This document shows, piece after piece, positions 10,237 through 18,730 of a stretch of 38,080 bases of DNA; within the stretch, counting starts at the first letter, position 1; every line of letters starts with the position of its first letter. Under the pieces are notes generated by a model, which saw only the letters and a program-made list of their open reading frames with translations, was not told the DNA's origin and did not search any database. The translations under genes were made by a program, and so were the position numbers. Source of the DNA: a virus; the IMG/VR virus record IMGVR_UViG_3300046517_000805, positions 1 through 38,080 of that record. One strand, written 5' to 3'.

Positions 10237-10431
10237 GTGACGGAACCGTGGTACACGCTTGAGGTGCAGCCAGCAGCCCCTCCTCCCCCGAGGATACTCC
10301 GGCTCCGCAGGAATAGGGACGGCTACCCCGAGGTTGTGATGACGGAGGACAAGGCGTTCGAGGTGTACCTGGTCCTGAAGGCGCATTTTGAAGGAGGTGA
10401 CGAGCTTGCCACGCAAGCTGGAGCAGGCTGA
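10237..10431 (+). CDS. Hypothetical protein
   Basis: 64 residues from GTG 10237 with AGGAG 5 nt upstream. A proline patch (PAAPPPPR) is followed by LRLRRNRDGYPEV and a helical end; no family recognised. First gene of the plus operon; overlaps the next gene. Confidence 0.65.
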   Translation: MTEPWYTLEVQPAAPPPPRILRLRRNRDGYPEVVMTEDKAFEVYLVLKAHFEGGDELATQAGAG

Positions 10432-10729
10432 CGCGGACATGATCCGCTTGCTGCACGGCACTACGTCAGCCACGGTCAGGAGCCTGGCCGCTGAGTACAA
10501 GGTTCACGCGGACACGATCAGGAACGTAGTCAGCTTCAGGTCGTTCATCGGCCAGAAGCCACGCAAGGACCGGAAGTACGACCTGGTCCAGGTGCGGGAG
10601 ATGAAGCGGCTGAAGCGCGAGGAAGGTCACGGCGCGAGGAAGATCACGCGGCTGATGGGCCTGCCGGACAACGACCGGGGAAATGTCGAGCAGATCCTCA
10701 ACGGGGAGACGTACAAGGACGTAAGATAG
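10406..10729 (+). CDS. Helix-turn-helix DNA-binding protein
   Basis: 107 residues from TTG 10406, chosen because AAGGAGGTGA (10391-10400) is an ideal ribosome site for it; the octamer GTGACGAG (10397-10404) overlaps that site. LLHGTTSATVRSLAAEYKVH, followed by TIRNVVSFRSF, reads as a helix-turn-helix, and a second motif GARKITRLMGLPDNDRGNVEQIL resembles another. Basic overall. Likely a sequence-specific regulator or a small-terminase-like DNA-binding protein given the large terminase 2.5 kb downstream; the sequence does not decide between them. Confidence 0.65.
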   Translation: MPRKLEQADADMIRLLHGTTSATVRSLAAEYKVHADTIRNVVSFRSFIGQKPRKDRKYDLVQVREMKRLKREEGHGARKITRLMGLPDNDRGNVEQILNGETYKDVR

Positions 10730-10733
10730 TCGT

Positions 10734-11153
10734 GTGGGCTGGACTACGGCGGGCAAGGAAGGCAAGTGCCCTAGGTGCCGTTCGCCGATAGCGGCCGGGA
10801 GCCAGATCTTCAAGAGCGCTACCTGGGTGTGCGAGGCATGCGGCAAGGACATTGAAGAGAACGGCGTGCCCGCCGGCGAGGTTGAGCAGGGCGTCCTGAA
10901 TGACCTGGGCAAGCTTCCTGACGAGGCATCGACGTCTTCGATCGCCAAGGCGTCGCTGAAGATCGCCCGCGTGCTGGACAGTAACGAGATCTCGCCTCGT
11001 GACATGGCCCCGCTGATCAAGGAACTCCGGCAGAACCGGGCCGCCCTCCTGAGCCTGTACCCGCCAGAGGAAGACGACGACCCGACTGAGACCGCGCGCA
11101 AGAACCGCGAGGAGTTCGTCGGCAGTACCTGGGAAGAGCCGTGGTCCGGGTAG
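10734..11153 (+). CDS. Zinc-ribbon protein
   Basis: 139 residues. The N-terminus has two CxxC pairs (C12/C15 CPRC and C33/C36 CEAC) that form a zinc ribbon; the rest is acidic and helical (KASLKIARVLDS, DMAPLIKELRQNRAALLSLY). GTG 10734 has no Shine-Dalgarno but lies exactly 6 nt after TAAGAT (10722-10727), a likely leaderless start. Possibly a nucleic-acid-binding accessory factor. Confidence 0.7.
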   Translation: MGWTTAGKEGKCPRCRSPIAAGSQIFKSATWVCEACGKDIEENGVPAGEVEQGVLNDLGKLPDEASTSSIAKASLKIARVLDSNEISPRDMAPLIKELRQNRAALLSLYPPEEDDDPTETARKNREEFVGSTWEEPWSG

Positions 11154-11164
11154 ACTCGCGGGTT

Positions 11165-11428
11165 ATGGGAAAGAAGTCAGCGTTCACGTACAGCCCGGCC
11201 ATGATCGACCGCATGACGAGGGTAACCCCTCCGTGCGTAAGGCACCCGGGCACCGAGCCCAGGGTCAGCACGGAGCTGGCGTTCAGGCTAGCGGCCGGGT
11301 CGCCGAACCCGAAGCGCGCCGAGAACCTGGTCATGCGCCTCATCCGGGATGATGAGCTGTACCTGCACAACGTGGCTATCAGCCTGTTCGGTGCCGCCGC
11401 GCGCCTCGGCGGGCGCATCAGCGGCTAG
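11165..11428 (+). CDS. Hypothetical protein
   Basis: 87 residues from ATG 11165; TAGACT (11151-11156) ends 8 nt upstream and there is no Shine-Dalgarno. Basic and helical (RAENLVMRLIRDDELY, AISLFGAAARLGGR). No family recognised. An earlier GTG in the same frame would overlap the previous gene and precede the -10-like box. Confidence 0.6.
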   Translation: MGKKSAFTYSPAMIDRMTRVTPPCVRHPGTEPRVSTELAFRLAAGSPNPKRAENLVMRLIRDDELYLHNVAISLFGAAARLGGRISG

Positions 11429-11480
11429 GGAATAACCCGGCGACAGTGCTGGTTGCCTGTGGTGACGACAGGAGACGCTG

Positions 11481-12203
11481 ATGACAAGATCTAGGTACGG
11501 GCTTGACATATCTTTCCCGCTCAGGGATGCCGAAAAGCTTGCCCAGATGCTGCTGGGAGAAGCTGAGCTTCCCGTTCCCCTCGCAGGACCCGCGCCCTCA
11601 GGTACCGACAACGACAACTGCGTGCCGATCTATGATTACGCCGTGTTCGAGAAAGCACTGAAGGCCCCGTTCGGGGTGCCGCCGATGATTCTGGGAGATC
11701 ACGACAACATGTATGAGATGCCGCCGAGGATTTTTGAGAACCCCCGGTATGCTCGTGCTTCGTACGATCGGCATCCGATCACCAAGACTGCCTTTCCGGA
11801 GCCTGCCTGGCAAGAGCATCCTGTGGACATCCCGATCGTGAGCCAGGACGCGCTGATCTACCACCAGGTGACCGGCCGGAGCATCAGGGATTACGGCATC
11901 TGGTCTTATGCCTCCTGGCGCATGGAGTACATGGCGACGGGAATGTCATGGCCACTGGAGAACATGCTCAGGGAGGTTACGCCGGAAACCTGGAGCAACC
12001 TGCTGGACGGTGATCCTGTTAAGGCAAAGCCGACTAAGGTGCGCTACTGGTACGACCACGATGGCAGGCCGCACCCTAAGCCAGACCGTCCGGATGTCAT
12101 TACGAGGACTGTCGTAGCTATCGATAAGCTGGATACAGGCATCAAGATATGCATCGGCATATGGGCATGCGTCATCTTGCTACTTCTGGTGGCGCTACTG
12201 TGA
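11481..12203 (+). CDS. Tail-anchored membrane protein, unknown
   Basis: 240 residues from ATG 11481 with AGGAG upstream. The body is soluble, rich in aromatic residues and Pro, with repeated Y/D/P motifs (IYDYAVFEK, YEMPPRIFENPRYARASYDRHP). The last 20 residues are one hydrophobic helix (ICIGIWACVILLLLVALL), so the protein is probably anchored with its bulk in the cytoplasm. No family recognised. Confidence 0.65.
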   Translation: MTRSRYGLDISFPLRDAEKLAQMLLGEAELPVPLAGPAPSGTDNDNCVPIYDYAVFEKALKAPFGVPPMILGDHDNMYEMPPRIFENPRYARASYDRHPITKTAFPEPAWQEHPVDIPIVSQDALIYHQVTGRSIRDYGIWSYASWRMEYMATGMSWPLENMLREVTPETWSNLLDGDPVKAKPTKVRYWYDHDGRPHPKPDRPDVITRTVVAIDKLDTGIKICIGIWACVILLLLVALL

Positions 12204-12436
12204 AGGCGGCGACTAAGGGCTGGATCGGCATAACCGCCGTGGTCATAGCAGCGGACACCCTGGACGAGCACACCATGAGCGAGGCTTTCAGGGAGATATC
12301 TCGTCACCGCTACGGCCGGTTCGCGATCGTGCCTGCCTGGGCACTCCTCACGCTTCACCTGTTCGGAGTTCTGCCGCCTCGCTACGACCCCCTGCATCAG
12401 CTCGGCCGGGTCCTGCGGTGGCGCTATGCCAAGTAA
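12200..12436 (+). CDS. Small membrane protein
   Basis: 78 residues from GTG 12200, chosen for the 4-nt GTGA overlap with the previous stop. Hydrophobic segments WIGITAVVIAADTL and FAIVPAWALLTLHLFGVLP flank a charged loop (DEHTMSEAFREISRHRYG). It resembles small membrane proteins common in actinophages; role unknown. Confidence 0.65.
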   Translation: MKAATKGWIGITAVVIAADTLDEHTMSEAFREISRHRYGRFAIVPAWALLTLHLFGVLPPRYDPLHQLGRVLRWRYAK

Positions 12437-12623
12437 GGATCTCGTGCCCGTCCTGGTCACGCCCGCTGACCGTGACGTCATCATGACCTGGGCACGTCAG
12501 GCCGGCAAGCGCTCCATGTCGGAGATCGTGAGCGAGCTGGTTGAACTGAAGCGGGACAGCGTTAAGCGCAGGATTTACGCGCGGAACCTCCGGCAGGCCC
12601 GTTCTAGGCTGCACCTTGACTGA
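12426..12623 (+). CDS. Ribbon-helix-helix-like small DNA-binding protein
   Basis: 65 residues. VPVLVTPADRDVIMTWARQAGK, then SMSEIVSELVELKRDS fits a ribbon-helix-helix dimer (short beta strand then two helices), followed by a basic tail RRIYARNLRQARSR. Could be a transcription regulator. Overlaps the upstream stop. Confidence 0.5.
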   Translation: MPSKDLVPVLVTPADRDVIMTWARQAGKRSMSEIVSELVELKRDSVKRRIYARNLRQARSRLHLD

Positions 12624-12873
12624 CGATACTGATAATCTTAACCAGGGTGGTTACAGAGCCGATTTCGCGGAGCTGCCGTCCGGTGAGTGGTACTGGCACT
12701 TGTACTTCAGGGGTGAAAAGGTAAACGGCGGCTTGAGCCCGGATAAGACCTGGGCGCAGTCTGACGCTCAGTGCGCGTTTAACGCAGTTAGACGTGAGGA
12801 ATGGCGTAAAGGGCACGTGTGGGACGTGGAAACGCAAAGCTGGATTACCCGTAGTCAGCTGGGGCTTGCCTGA
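12616..12873 (+). CDS. Hypothetical protein
   Basis: 85 residues from TTG 12616; no Shine-Dalgarno, TAGGCT (12605-12610) ends 5 nt upstream. Short Trp/Gly-rich beta domain (GEWYWHLYFRGEKVNGG) and a helical middle (AQCAFNAVRREEWRKGH). Codon use is less GC-rich than its neighbours. Start uncertain. Confidence 0.55.
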   Translation: MTDDTDNLNQGGYRADFAELPSGEWYWHLYFRGEKVNGGLSPDKTWAQSDAQCAFNAVRREEWRKGHVWDVETQSWITRSQLGLA

Positions 12874-12879
12874 CAACGT

Positions 12880-12885
12880 TATAAT
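12880..12885 (+). promoter_or_regulatory. -10 box of the terminase gene (leaderless)
   Basis: TATAAT, the consensus -10, exactly 6 nt before GTG 12892, which would itself be the transcription start. No -35 match at 17-18 bp. Confidence 0.6.
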
Positions 12886-12891
12886 GGGAGC

Positions 12892-14568
12892 GTGACCTCG
12901 CTCCTTGCAGAGCCTGACGAGGATCTAGCCGGTGAGCAGATGCCGCGCTTCTGGACCGCACCGCCTCGTCACCGCGATATCATTGAGACCTGTGCTGTCT
13001 GCCAGAGGCCGCGCTATCCGGATAAAGGCTGCGGTGACCAGACCTCTGCGGATATCCTTGCCTGGGCTAAGGGCATCGGCTATGACCTGGACCCCTGGCA
13101 GATCTGGACGCTTACCGAGGGCCTGGGCACTAAGCCGAACGGCAAGTGGGCCGCTAAGCAGAATACGGTCATAGTCAGCCGTCAGAACGGCAAGGGCACG
13201 ATCCTTGAAGTACGGGAGCTAGCCGGCCTGTACGTACTGCGCGAGCCGCTGATAATTCACACCGCGCACCTCCTGGTCACCGCGCAGGAGCATTTCCTCC
13301 GGCTTATCGAGACGATCGACAACAACCCGTCGCTCAGCCGTCAGCTGAAGGGCAGGCCGCGCCTGGCTAACGGCCAGGAATCCATCACCCTGAAGGCCAA
13401 GCCCACGCTGATCATGGGTGCCGGCGGTAAGCGCATCCGCCGTAATGGCGTCGTGCGGCTGAAGTTCCTGGCGCGTGCGGGCAAGGGCTCGGCTCGCGGC
13501 CTGTCCTGCGACTGCCTGGTGTTCGATGAGGCCATGATCCTGCCGACTGAGCTTGTCGGCGCTGCGCTGCCCACGCTGTCTGCCAGGGCTAACCCTCAGG
13601 TGTGGTTCACCGGATCGGCGGGCATGGAGGACTCTTTCCAGCTGGCTAAGTCCCGGTCACGGATCGTGCGCGACAGTAAAGACCTCTTCGGCGCTGAGTG
13701 GTCAGCGCAGTTGCACAAGGAGACTTGCCCGCGTGATGAGCGCCGGGGCCGCCGGTCCAACGATTACGTGGTGGACTGCGTAGCGCACTATGACCGTGAT
13801 GACCCGCGAACCTGGGCTATCGCCAACCCGGCTCTCGGCGGGCGGCTGACGGTTGAGTGGATTCGCGAGGCCGAGCTCGGCGAGATGGATGCTGACGAGT
13901 TTGACCGCGAGCGGTGCGGAGACGGCCAGTGGCCGACCGAGGAAGCTCAGTGGAAGGTAATCGCGGAAGACCTGTGGGAAACGCTGGCAGTGCCCCTGAA
14001 GAGCCGCACGAGGCCGTTTGCGTTCGGCGTTGACGTCTCTGAGGACAGCAGCTCGGCAACCATCTCGGCGGCGTGGGCCATGGGCGCGGGCACTACCCGG
14101 AAGATCGTGATCGAGGTACCGCGCGGGTGCGAGCGCCCGGGGACGGGCTGGGTGCTGACGAGGCTCATCCAGCTGGACCAGAAGTGGAATCCCATCGCGA
14201 TCGTGGTTCCGCGCTCCGGTCCTGCGGCCGGCCTGGGCGACGACATTGAGAAGCAGTGGCCGGACAGCCCCAAGTGGGGGACCAAGGTAGTCCGCGCTAC
14301 CGTAACTGACGAGGCAGCCGCGTTCGCCTGGTTCGTGCAGCAGTGCAAGGACCGCAGGAAGCCGCTCGTGCATCCCGTTCAGGAGAAGGCAGCGGCACTG
14401 TACCGGGCTGTGGGCACGGCTGAGACGCGCCTGGTGGGCGACGGCGGCAAGACCTGGAGCAGGCGGGACAGCGAGTCGGACATCACGCCGGCGACGTCGG
14501 CCAACCTGGCTGCCTGGGGGCTGAACAAGAAGCTGCGTGAAACCAACCCGATGGACGGTATAGCCTAG
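12892..14568 (+). CDS. terL: Terminase large subunit
   Basis: 558 residues, normal length. ATPase domain with Walker A RQNGKGT (97-103), coupling motif and Walker B LVFDEA (209-214), then TLSARANPQVWFTGSAG. C-terminal RNase H-like nuclease domain begins near FAFGVDVSED (376-385; D381 likely metal ligand). It drives ATP-dependent packaging into the prohead and cuts the concatemer. N-terminal CxxC...C (34-47, CAVCQRP and GCGD) could bind zinc. Leaderless start after TATAAT. A partial relative lies at 994. No obvious small terminase is adjacent. Confidence 0.95.
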   Translation: MTSLLAEPDEDLAGEQMPRFWTAPPRHRDIIETCAVCQRPRYPDKGCGDQTSADILAWAKGIGYDLDPWQIWTLTEGLGTKPNGKWAAKQNTVIVSRQNGKGTILEVRELAGLYVLREPLIIHTAHLLVTAQEHFLRLIETIDNNPSLSRQLKGRPRLANGQESITLKAKPTLIMGAGGKRIRRNGVVRLKFLARAGKGSARGLSCDCLVFDEAMILPTELVGAALPTLSARANPQVWFTGSAGMEDSFQLAKSRSRIVRDSKDLFGAEWSAQLHKETCPRDERRGRRSNDYVVDCVAHYDRDDPRTWAIANPALGGRLTVEWIREAELGEMDADEFDRERCGDGQWPTEEAQWKVIAEDLWETLAVPLKSRTRPFAFGVDVSEDSSSATISAAWAMGAGTTRKIVIEVPRGCERPGTGWVLTRLIQLDQKWNPIAIVVPRSGPAAGLGDDIEKQWPDSPKWGTKVVRATVTDEAAAFAWFVQQCKDRRKPLVHPVQEKAAALYRAVGTAETRLVGDGGKTWSRRDSESDITPATSANLAAWGLNKKLRETNPMDGIA

Positions 14569-14572
14569 GGGG

Positions 14573-14950
14573 ATGACCGTTCCCGTAGACCCCGCGTACG
14601 TAGAAGAGCTCGTTCAGGGCATCGACATGCAGAAGCTGACCCTGGCGGTAGAGACCGTGGCCAGCTCGATCAAGCTCAGCAGTAACCAAGGGGCAACGCC
14701 GCAGCAGTGGCTCCAGAATCAGGCTGACTGCGTGGCAGAGGAAGCCGGGGAGTTCCTCGGGGAGTGGCGGCGGCTCCAGGGCTTCGCAAGGCGCGCGGGT
14801 GACCGGGGCAAGATGCTGGAAGAGCTGTCGGACGTGGTCATCTCCGCCCTGGTCATGTTCTGGAACCTGGGTGAGAACCCTGAGGACCACATCCGGGCCA
14901 AGTTCCTGAAGATCATCAGCCGGGGCTACGTGAACAAGGACGCTGAGTAA
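14573..14950 (+). CDS. MazG-like nucleoside triphosphate pyrophosphohydrolase
   Basis: 125 residues. EEAGE (56-60) and EELSD (83-87) give the MazG metal-binding E-E-x-x-E...E-x-x-D pattern on an all-helical fold. It would hydrolyse (d)NTPs to monophosphates; in phages MazG is linked to dNTP pool control or lowering of (p)ppGpp. ATG 14573 is 6 nt after TAGCCT (14561-14566), which lies in the end of terL. Confidence 0.85.
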   Translation: MTVPVDPAYVEELVQGIDMQKLTLAVETVASSIKLSSNQGATPQQWLQNQADCVAEEAGEFLGEWRRLQGFARRAGDRGKMLEELSDVVISALVMFWNLGENPEDHIRAKFLKIISRGYVNKDAE

Positions 14951-14999
14951 CCTGCATGCAGATCTTACACGGGGCTTCTTCGAGCGCACTAAGGAGCTG

Positions 15000-15167
15000 A
15001 TGGCTTACGAGCGCAAGATTGACTCAGCCCGGTACAAGTGCTTTGCTATAGTCAAGACTGAGAAGCTCATGGGGTATGACGAGTCAGCCGAGTCATACAG
15101 GGAGCTGGCAGACGAGCTTCTCGCTACTTACCACTGGCTTAACGAGAACTTGCCTTACACTGAATAG
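15000..15167 (+). CDS. Small hypothetical protein (55 residues)
   Basis: ATG 15000 with AAGGAG directly ahead (14991-14996), TAG at 15165-15167. Sequence MAYERKIDSARYK...ELADELLATYHWLNENLPYTE, helical and charged. Overlooked easily because of its size, but the ribosome site and fit between genes support it. The same frame stays open for about 16 codons upstream without a usual start codon. Confidence 0.65.
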   Translation: MAYERKIDSARYKCFAIVKTEKLMGYDESAESYRELADELLATYHWLNENLPYTE

Positions 15168-15168
15168 C

Positions 15169-15420
15169 ATGAGTGAGCTCACAGTACCGTCTGCCCAGGC
15201 TATTTCCGATCAGGCGTCGCAGGTCCGGTTCCTGCCGTTCATCGGCCGCGTTATCACCACTGTCCTGCTCGGGATCGTATCCGGGCTAGCGTACGTCACA
15301 GGATCAGCGTGGTTCAGCATCGTGTTCCTCTGGCTGTACGCCGGGGCCGCATGGCGCTACGGATTCAGCAAGGGTGCCCGTGTCAAGGAAAAGGAGCCTT
15401 CCCTTCCGGGCGTAGCATAA
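15169..15420 (+). CDS. Small membrane protein
   Basis: 83 residues from ATG 15169, one base after the previous stop. Hydrophobic helices at about 30-47 (VITTVLLGIVSGLAYVTG) and 50-66 (WFSIVFLWLYAGAAWRYG) and a basic tail. TACACT ends 7 nt before the ATG. Two-helix layout is compatible with a holin-like or scaffold membrane protein, not proven. Confidence 0.65.
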   Translation: MSELTVPSAQAISDQASQVRFLPFIGRVITTVLLGIVSGLAYVTGSAWFSIVFLWLYAGAAWRYGFSKGARVKEKEPSLPGVA

Positions 15421-15459
15421 CCTTTCGTTATCTCGTAACGTAGGGTATAAGACTGACCT

Positions 15460-15561
15460 GTGGCCTACGGGAGCCAGGCTGGTTCAGGGAGCGGGGAAGC
15501 GAAGTACGTGACTCTTGGCCCGACATTAGCCAGCCGGGAGTTTTTACCGTGGGGTTTCTAG
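15460..15561 (+). CDS. Possible small peptide overlapping the portal start
   Basis: GTG 15460 to TAG 15561, 33 residues (VAYGSQAGSGSGEAKY...EFLPWGF). TATAAG (15446-15451) ends 8 nt upstream. It may be a genuine short gene or just the portal leader. Confidence 0.3.
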   Translation: MAYGSQAGSGSGEAKYVTLGPTLASREFLPWGF

Positions 15562-17123
15562 AGAACGTACGCGCAGCACGCTCTGAAAAGCGCACCATGG
15601 CCGGGGTGCCCTGGCAGCCCTGGCTTGATCCCTACATGAAATGGGACATTGGCGGTCCCACGCACCCGTCCCGGTCCAAGTACGGCGTTGACGAGGCCCT
15701 TGGCCTTCCCGCCCTGTACGCCGGCTCCAAGATCCTGTCAGACAATGCGGCTTCCCTGCCCCTGCGCGTGTACAGCCAGGCCAAGAAGGCAGGCTCCCGC
15801 CTGGTGCCTTACACAGGCCCGCACTTGTTCGAAGAGCCCTCCGTACTCGGAACGCCCTTTGACTGGGTATTCACCTGCATGTCCAGCCTCATCCTTCAGG
15901 GAAACGCCTGGGGCCTTATCACCGGCCGCGACGGCTACGGGTTCCCAACGGGAATCGAGTGGATTCCGGCGGAGTACGTGTACGTGGAGGAAGATCCCGA
16001 CCAGCCGTTCAACCCTCTGCGCACTAAGGTATTCGCCTACGGGCGGCAGATGACCTGGCGCGGTCCCATGCGCGAGCTGTTCCACGTGAAGGCGTATGCG
16101 CTCGCAGGACGGCTTGACGGGGTTTCCCTGCTCAGGAGCCATGCCCTGGTCATCCTCGCCGGCCAGGAAGCCCAGCGGTACGGCACTGACTGGTACAAGG
16201 CCGGAGGCTTCCCGCCAGGCACGTTCCAGAACTCCGAGTCCTCAGTTAAGCCTGAGCAGGCGGAGATGATCCGCGCCCAGCTGGTCAAGACCCTGCGCCG
16301 TCGCGAGCCCCTGGTGTACGGCCGGGACTGGGACTACACCCCGGTAACCGTCCCGCCGTCAGAGGCGCAGTTCATCGACGCCATGCAGATGACGGCCACG
16401 CAGATAGCCGCGCTCCTGGACCTTCCGGCTGCCCGTCTCGGCGGTACCGCCGGCGGAAGCCTGACCTACAACACGACAGAGCAGAACCAGCTTCAGATCA
16501 TTGAGGCACTCCGCCCGTGGCTCAGCCGGCTGGAGCAGGCATTCTCGCGCCTTCTCCCGGAAAAGCGCGTGGTCAGGTTCAATACCGACGCACTGCTGAA
16601 GACGGACCTGAAGACCCGCACGGAGATTTACGTTCAGCAGCGCAATATCGGCCTGCGGTCCATTGACGAGCTACGGGAACTGGAAGACCTCGCCCCGCTG
16701 CCTGGCGGTGAGGGTAACGAGACAATGCCGCTCGGGCTCATGATCTCCATGGCCCAGCGCGCCGGGGCCTTCCCGAAGAACATGCTCGACCAGGTGGTGT
16801 TCATGTTCGACCTGGCTGGCGACAAGCTAGAGGAACTGGCTAAGGAAGGGCTTACCGCGCCTACCAAGGTCAACCAGACTGACCCGAATACAGGCGCGCG
16901 GACAGGCCCTGCTCATGATCCCGGTGACTTCTACGCCAACATGCTGAATGCGTACGCTCGCGCGATGGATAACCAGGGGCTTACTGAGCAGGCTGCGCTA
17001 CTCCGGGACTGGGTGACGAGGCATTTCACGGCACCTCAGGCGATAGCCCCGCGACCGGCAATCGGCGAGGCAATGGCCGATGAGGTTATCGGCCAGCGGC
17101 GAGATGACGAGGAACCCGGTTAA
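15549..17123 (+). CDS. Portal protein (HK97-type)
   Basis: 524 residues from GTG 15549 (GGGAG 10 nt upstream). YGVDEALGLPALYAGSKILSD, SLPLRVY, then GNAWGLITGRDGYG, HVKAYALAGRLDGVSLLRS, ETEYNTTEQ-like (LTYNTTEQNQLQI) and a long C-terminal helix-rich part match the HK97 gp3 portal family. Twelve copies form the ring at the head vertex through which DNA is packaged. Followed directly by the protease, as usual. Confidence 0.92.
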   Translation: MGFLENVRAARSEKRTMAGVPWQPWLDPYMKWDIGGPTHPSRSKYGVDEALGLPALYAGSKILSDNAASLPLRVYSQAKKAGSRLVPYTGPHLFEEPSVLGTPFDWVFTCMSSLILQGNAWGLITGRDGYGFPTGIEWIPAEYVYVEEDPDQPFNPLRTKVFAYGRQMTWRGPMRELFHVKAYALAGRLDGVSLLRSHALVILAGQEAQRYGTDWYKAGGFPPGTFQNSESSVKPEQAEMIRAQLVKTLRRREPLVYGRDWDYTPVTVPPSEAQFIDAMQMTATQIAALLDLPAARLGGTAGGSLTYNTTEQNQLQIIEALRPWLSRLEQAFSRLLPEKRVVRFNTDALLKTDLKTRTEIYVQQRNIGLRSIDELRELEDLAPLPGGEGNETMPLGLMISMAQRAGAFPKNMLDQVVFMFDLAGDKLEELAKEGLTAPTKVNQTDPNTGARTGPAHDPGDFYANMLNAYARAMDNQGLTEQAALLRDWVTRHFTAPQAIAPRPAIGEAMADEVIGQRRDDEEPG

Positions 17124-17217
17124 GCAGTCGTTGTTAACTGAACTTAGCGCTCGTACCCTTGTGAACAGAGAGTGGTCTCGTCACGCCCTCGTGACGGGGA
17201 GCCTTTTGGAGGGCACG

Positions 17218-18573
17218 GTGGAGTTCAGGAATTCTACGGGGCTTATTGAGCGGCGCATTAACCCCGCGTCAGCTGAGTTCCGCCCTGAGCTGCGAATGGC
17301 CGGCGACATCGCGCATATCGTAGGCTACGGTGCCGTGTTCGGGAAGCTGTCCCGTAAGCTGGGCGGATTCGTTGAGCGCGTTGACAACCGGGCTTTCGGC
17401 ACTTCCCAGGGCGCAGGCTGGCCAGGCGTCATCTGCCGGTACAACCACAGTGATGACTGGCTGCTCGGAACTATCCAGGGCGGCACGCTTGACCTGCGCG
17501 TTGACAATCAGGGGCTGTACTACGACGCCATCACTCCCGAGACCCGGGCCGGCCAGGACGTCATCCTCCTTTGCCGTCGCGGTGACATCGTCAGTTCCAG
17601 TTTCGCCTTCCGCGTACCAGACGGCGGGGACGACTGGGGCCTTACCCCGTACGGTTACCCGCTCCGCACGCTGCTTGAGGCTGACCTGGTAGACGTAGCG
17701 CCCGTCAACACGCCCGCCTACCCTGACGCAACCGCAGCAGCCCGGTCAATCGACGGCGCGGTGGAGTCCCTGGCTCGCTACGCGGACGCTGACCCCGCTG
17801 AAGTACGGAGCCTCCTGGACGAGAACCAGGCCATGAAGTTCTTCAAGCGGACAGGCCGGCCGACCGCTGCGCAGCCTGTCTCCCAGGATACGCCGGAAGC
17901 TCCGGAGAGCGAGGAAGTGCTGATGACTGCCGAAGAGCTGCGCGCTGCCTGGTATGAGGCTGAGGTACGCGCTAAGTACGACGAGGCCGCGCTCAAGAAG
18001 ATGTCCAAGACCGGCGGCACGATGCCCAACGCCAAGGGCGAGCCTTCGTATCCGATCGGAGACCAGGAAGACCTGCACAACGCCATTCACGCCATCGGGC
18101 GCGGTAAGGCGGATCACGACAAGATCAAGGCGCACATCAAGGACCGTGCCAAGGCGCTCGGCCTTACCTCCCAGCTTCCGCAGTCCTGGCACGCTGAGGA
18201 CAACTCCCTCGCAAGCACGGGCGTTCAGGCGGGTGACGTCACGGCTCCTGCTGACGACAAGGACGACAACGTAGAGCTGAACGCCGCTCCGCCTGCTGAC
18301 GAGAAGTTCGAGGAGTTCTGCATCCGGCTGGCGGGCATTCTCCAGGACGATGACAGCGAGGCTCGCGGCAAGCTGCCCCCGGCCCTTCAGGCTGCCATTG
18401 ACAAGAAGGCCGGCAAGAAGCCTGATTCCGAGGACGATGATTCCGAGGACGATGACGCTAAGGACAAGCCTGCAAAGGCGGACAAGCCTGCAAAGGCGGA
18501 CAAGCGCTCTGACGAGGACCAGGAGCGGTGGGAGCGGCTGATGAGGCTGCGCTTTGACCCGCTAGACGACTAA
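17218..18573 (+). CDS. Prohead protease (HK97 family S78) with lysine-rich extension
   Basis: 451 residues from GTG 17218, chosen for GGAGGG 4 nt upstream; the frame is open back to 17080 but that part uses atypical codons (TTA, AGA). GYGAVFGKLSRKLGGF (37-51), YNHSDDWLLG (75-84, catalytic His77), IVSSSFAFR (catalytic Ser near 127-129) and DVAPVNTPAYP match the S78 serine protease that trims capsid proteins. The second half is an added region: AEELRAAWYEAE, then the phage helical motif HNAIHAIGRGKAD...KAHIKDRAKALG, an acidic stretch, and two 18-nt tandem repeats giving DKPAKA twice (about 18470-18505). Confidence 0.9.
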   Translation: MEFRNSTGLIERRINPASAEFRPELRMAGDIAHIVGYGAVFGKLSRKLGGFVERVDNRAFGTSQGAGWPGVICRYNHSDDWLLGTIQGGTLDLRVDNQGLYYDAITPETRAGQDVILLCRRGDIVSSSFAFRVPDGGDDWGLTPYGYPLRTLLEADLVDVAPVNTPAYPDATAAARSIDGAVESLARYADADPAEVRSLLDENQAMKFFKRTGRPTAAQPVSQDTPEAPESEEVLMTAEELRAAWYEAEVRAKYDEAALKKMSKTGGTMPNAKGEPSYPIGDQEDLHNAIHAIGRGKADHDKIKAHIKDRAKALGLTSQLPQSWHAEDNSLASTGVQAGDVTAPADDKDDNVELNAAPPADEKFEEFCIRLAGILQDDDSEARGKLPPALQAAIDKKAGKKPDSEDDDSEDDDAKDKPAKADKPAKADKRSDEDQERWERLMRLRFDPLDD

Positions 18574-18585
18574 CCTTCCGGGGAA

Positions 18586-18633
18586 AAGATAAAACCCTTT
18601 GGTTCAAGCTATTGAACTGAGGGGCTTTATCTT
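18586..18633. terminator. Long hairpin between protease and capsid genes
   Basis: AAGATAAA (18586-18593) pairs with TTTATCTT (18626-18633); inside, CCC/GGG and GTTCAA-GCTA-TTGAAC extend it. Either a terminator or an RNA-processing site that separates the highly expressed capsid transcript. Confidence 0.65.
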
Positions 18634-18641
18634 ATTATCGT
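18612..18641 (+). promoter_or_regulatory. Candidate capsid promoter
   Basis: TTGAAC (18612-18617), 18-bp spacer, TATCGT (18636-18641). The -35 lies in the 3' half of the hairpin. The -10 equals that of the minus-strand gene at 10183. Confidence 0.45.
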
Positions 18642-18730
18642 AGAAATTGAAGCTGTGGCCGCTGGCGTCATATGACGAGCGCGGAGCCGGTGAGTGAACT
18701 CCCGACTTTCTCTTTTAGGAGAGCAGCATA

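Noticed and set aside
17080-17217. Longer N-terminus for the prohead protease
   Set aside because: No ribosome site, atypical codons, and overlap with the portal gene; GTG 17218 has GGAGGG.
18466-18505. 18-nt tandem repeat as a regulatory or mobile repeat
   Set aside because: It is in frame and encodes DKPAKA twice; a coding low-complexity repeat.
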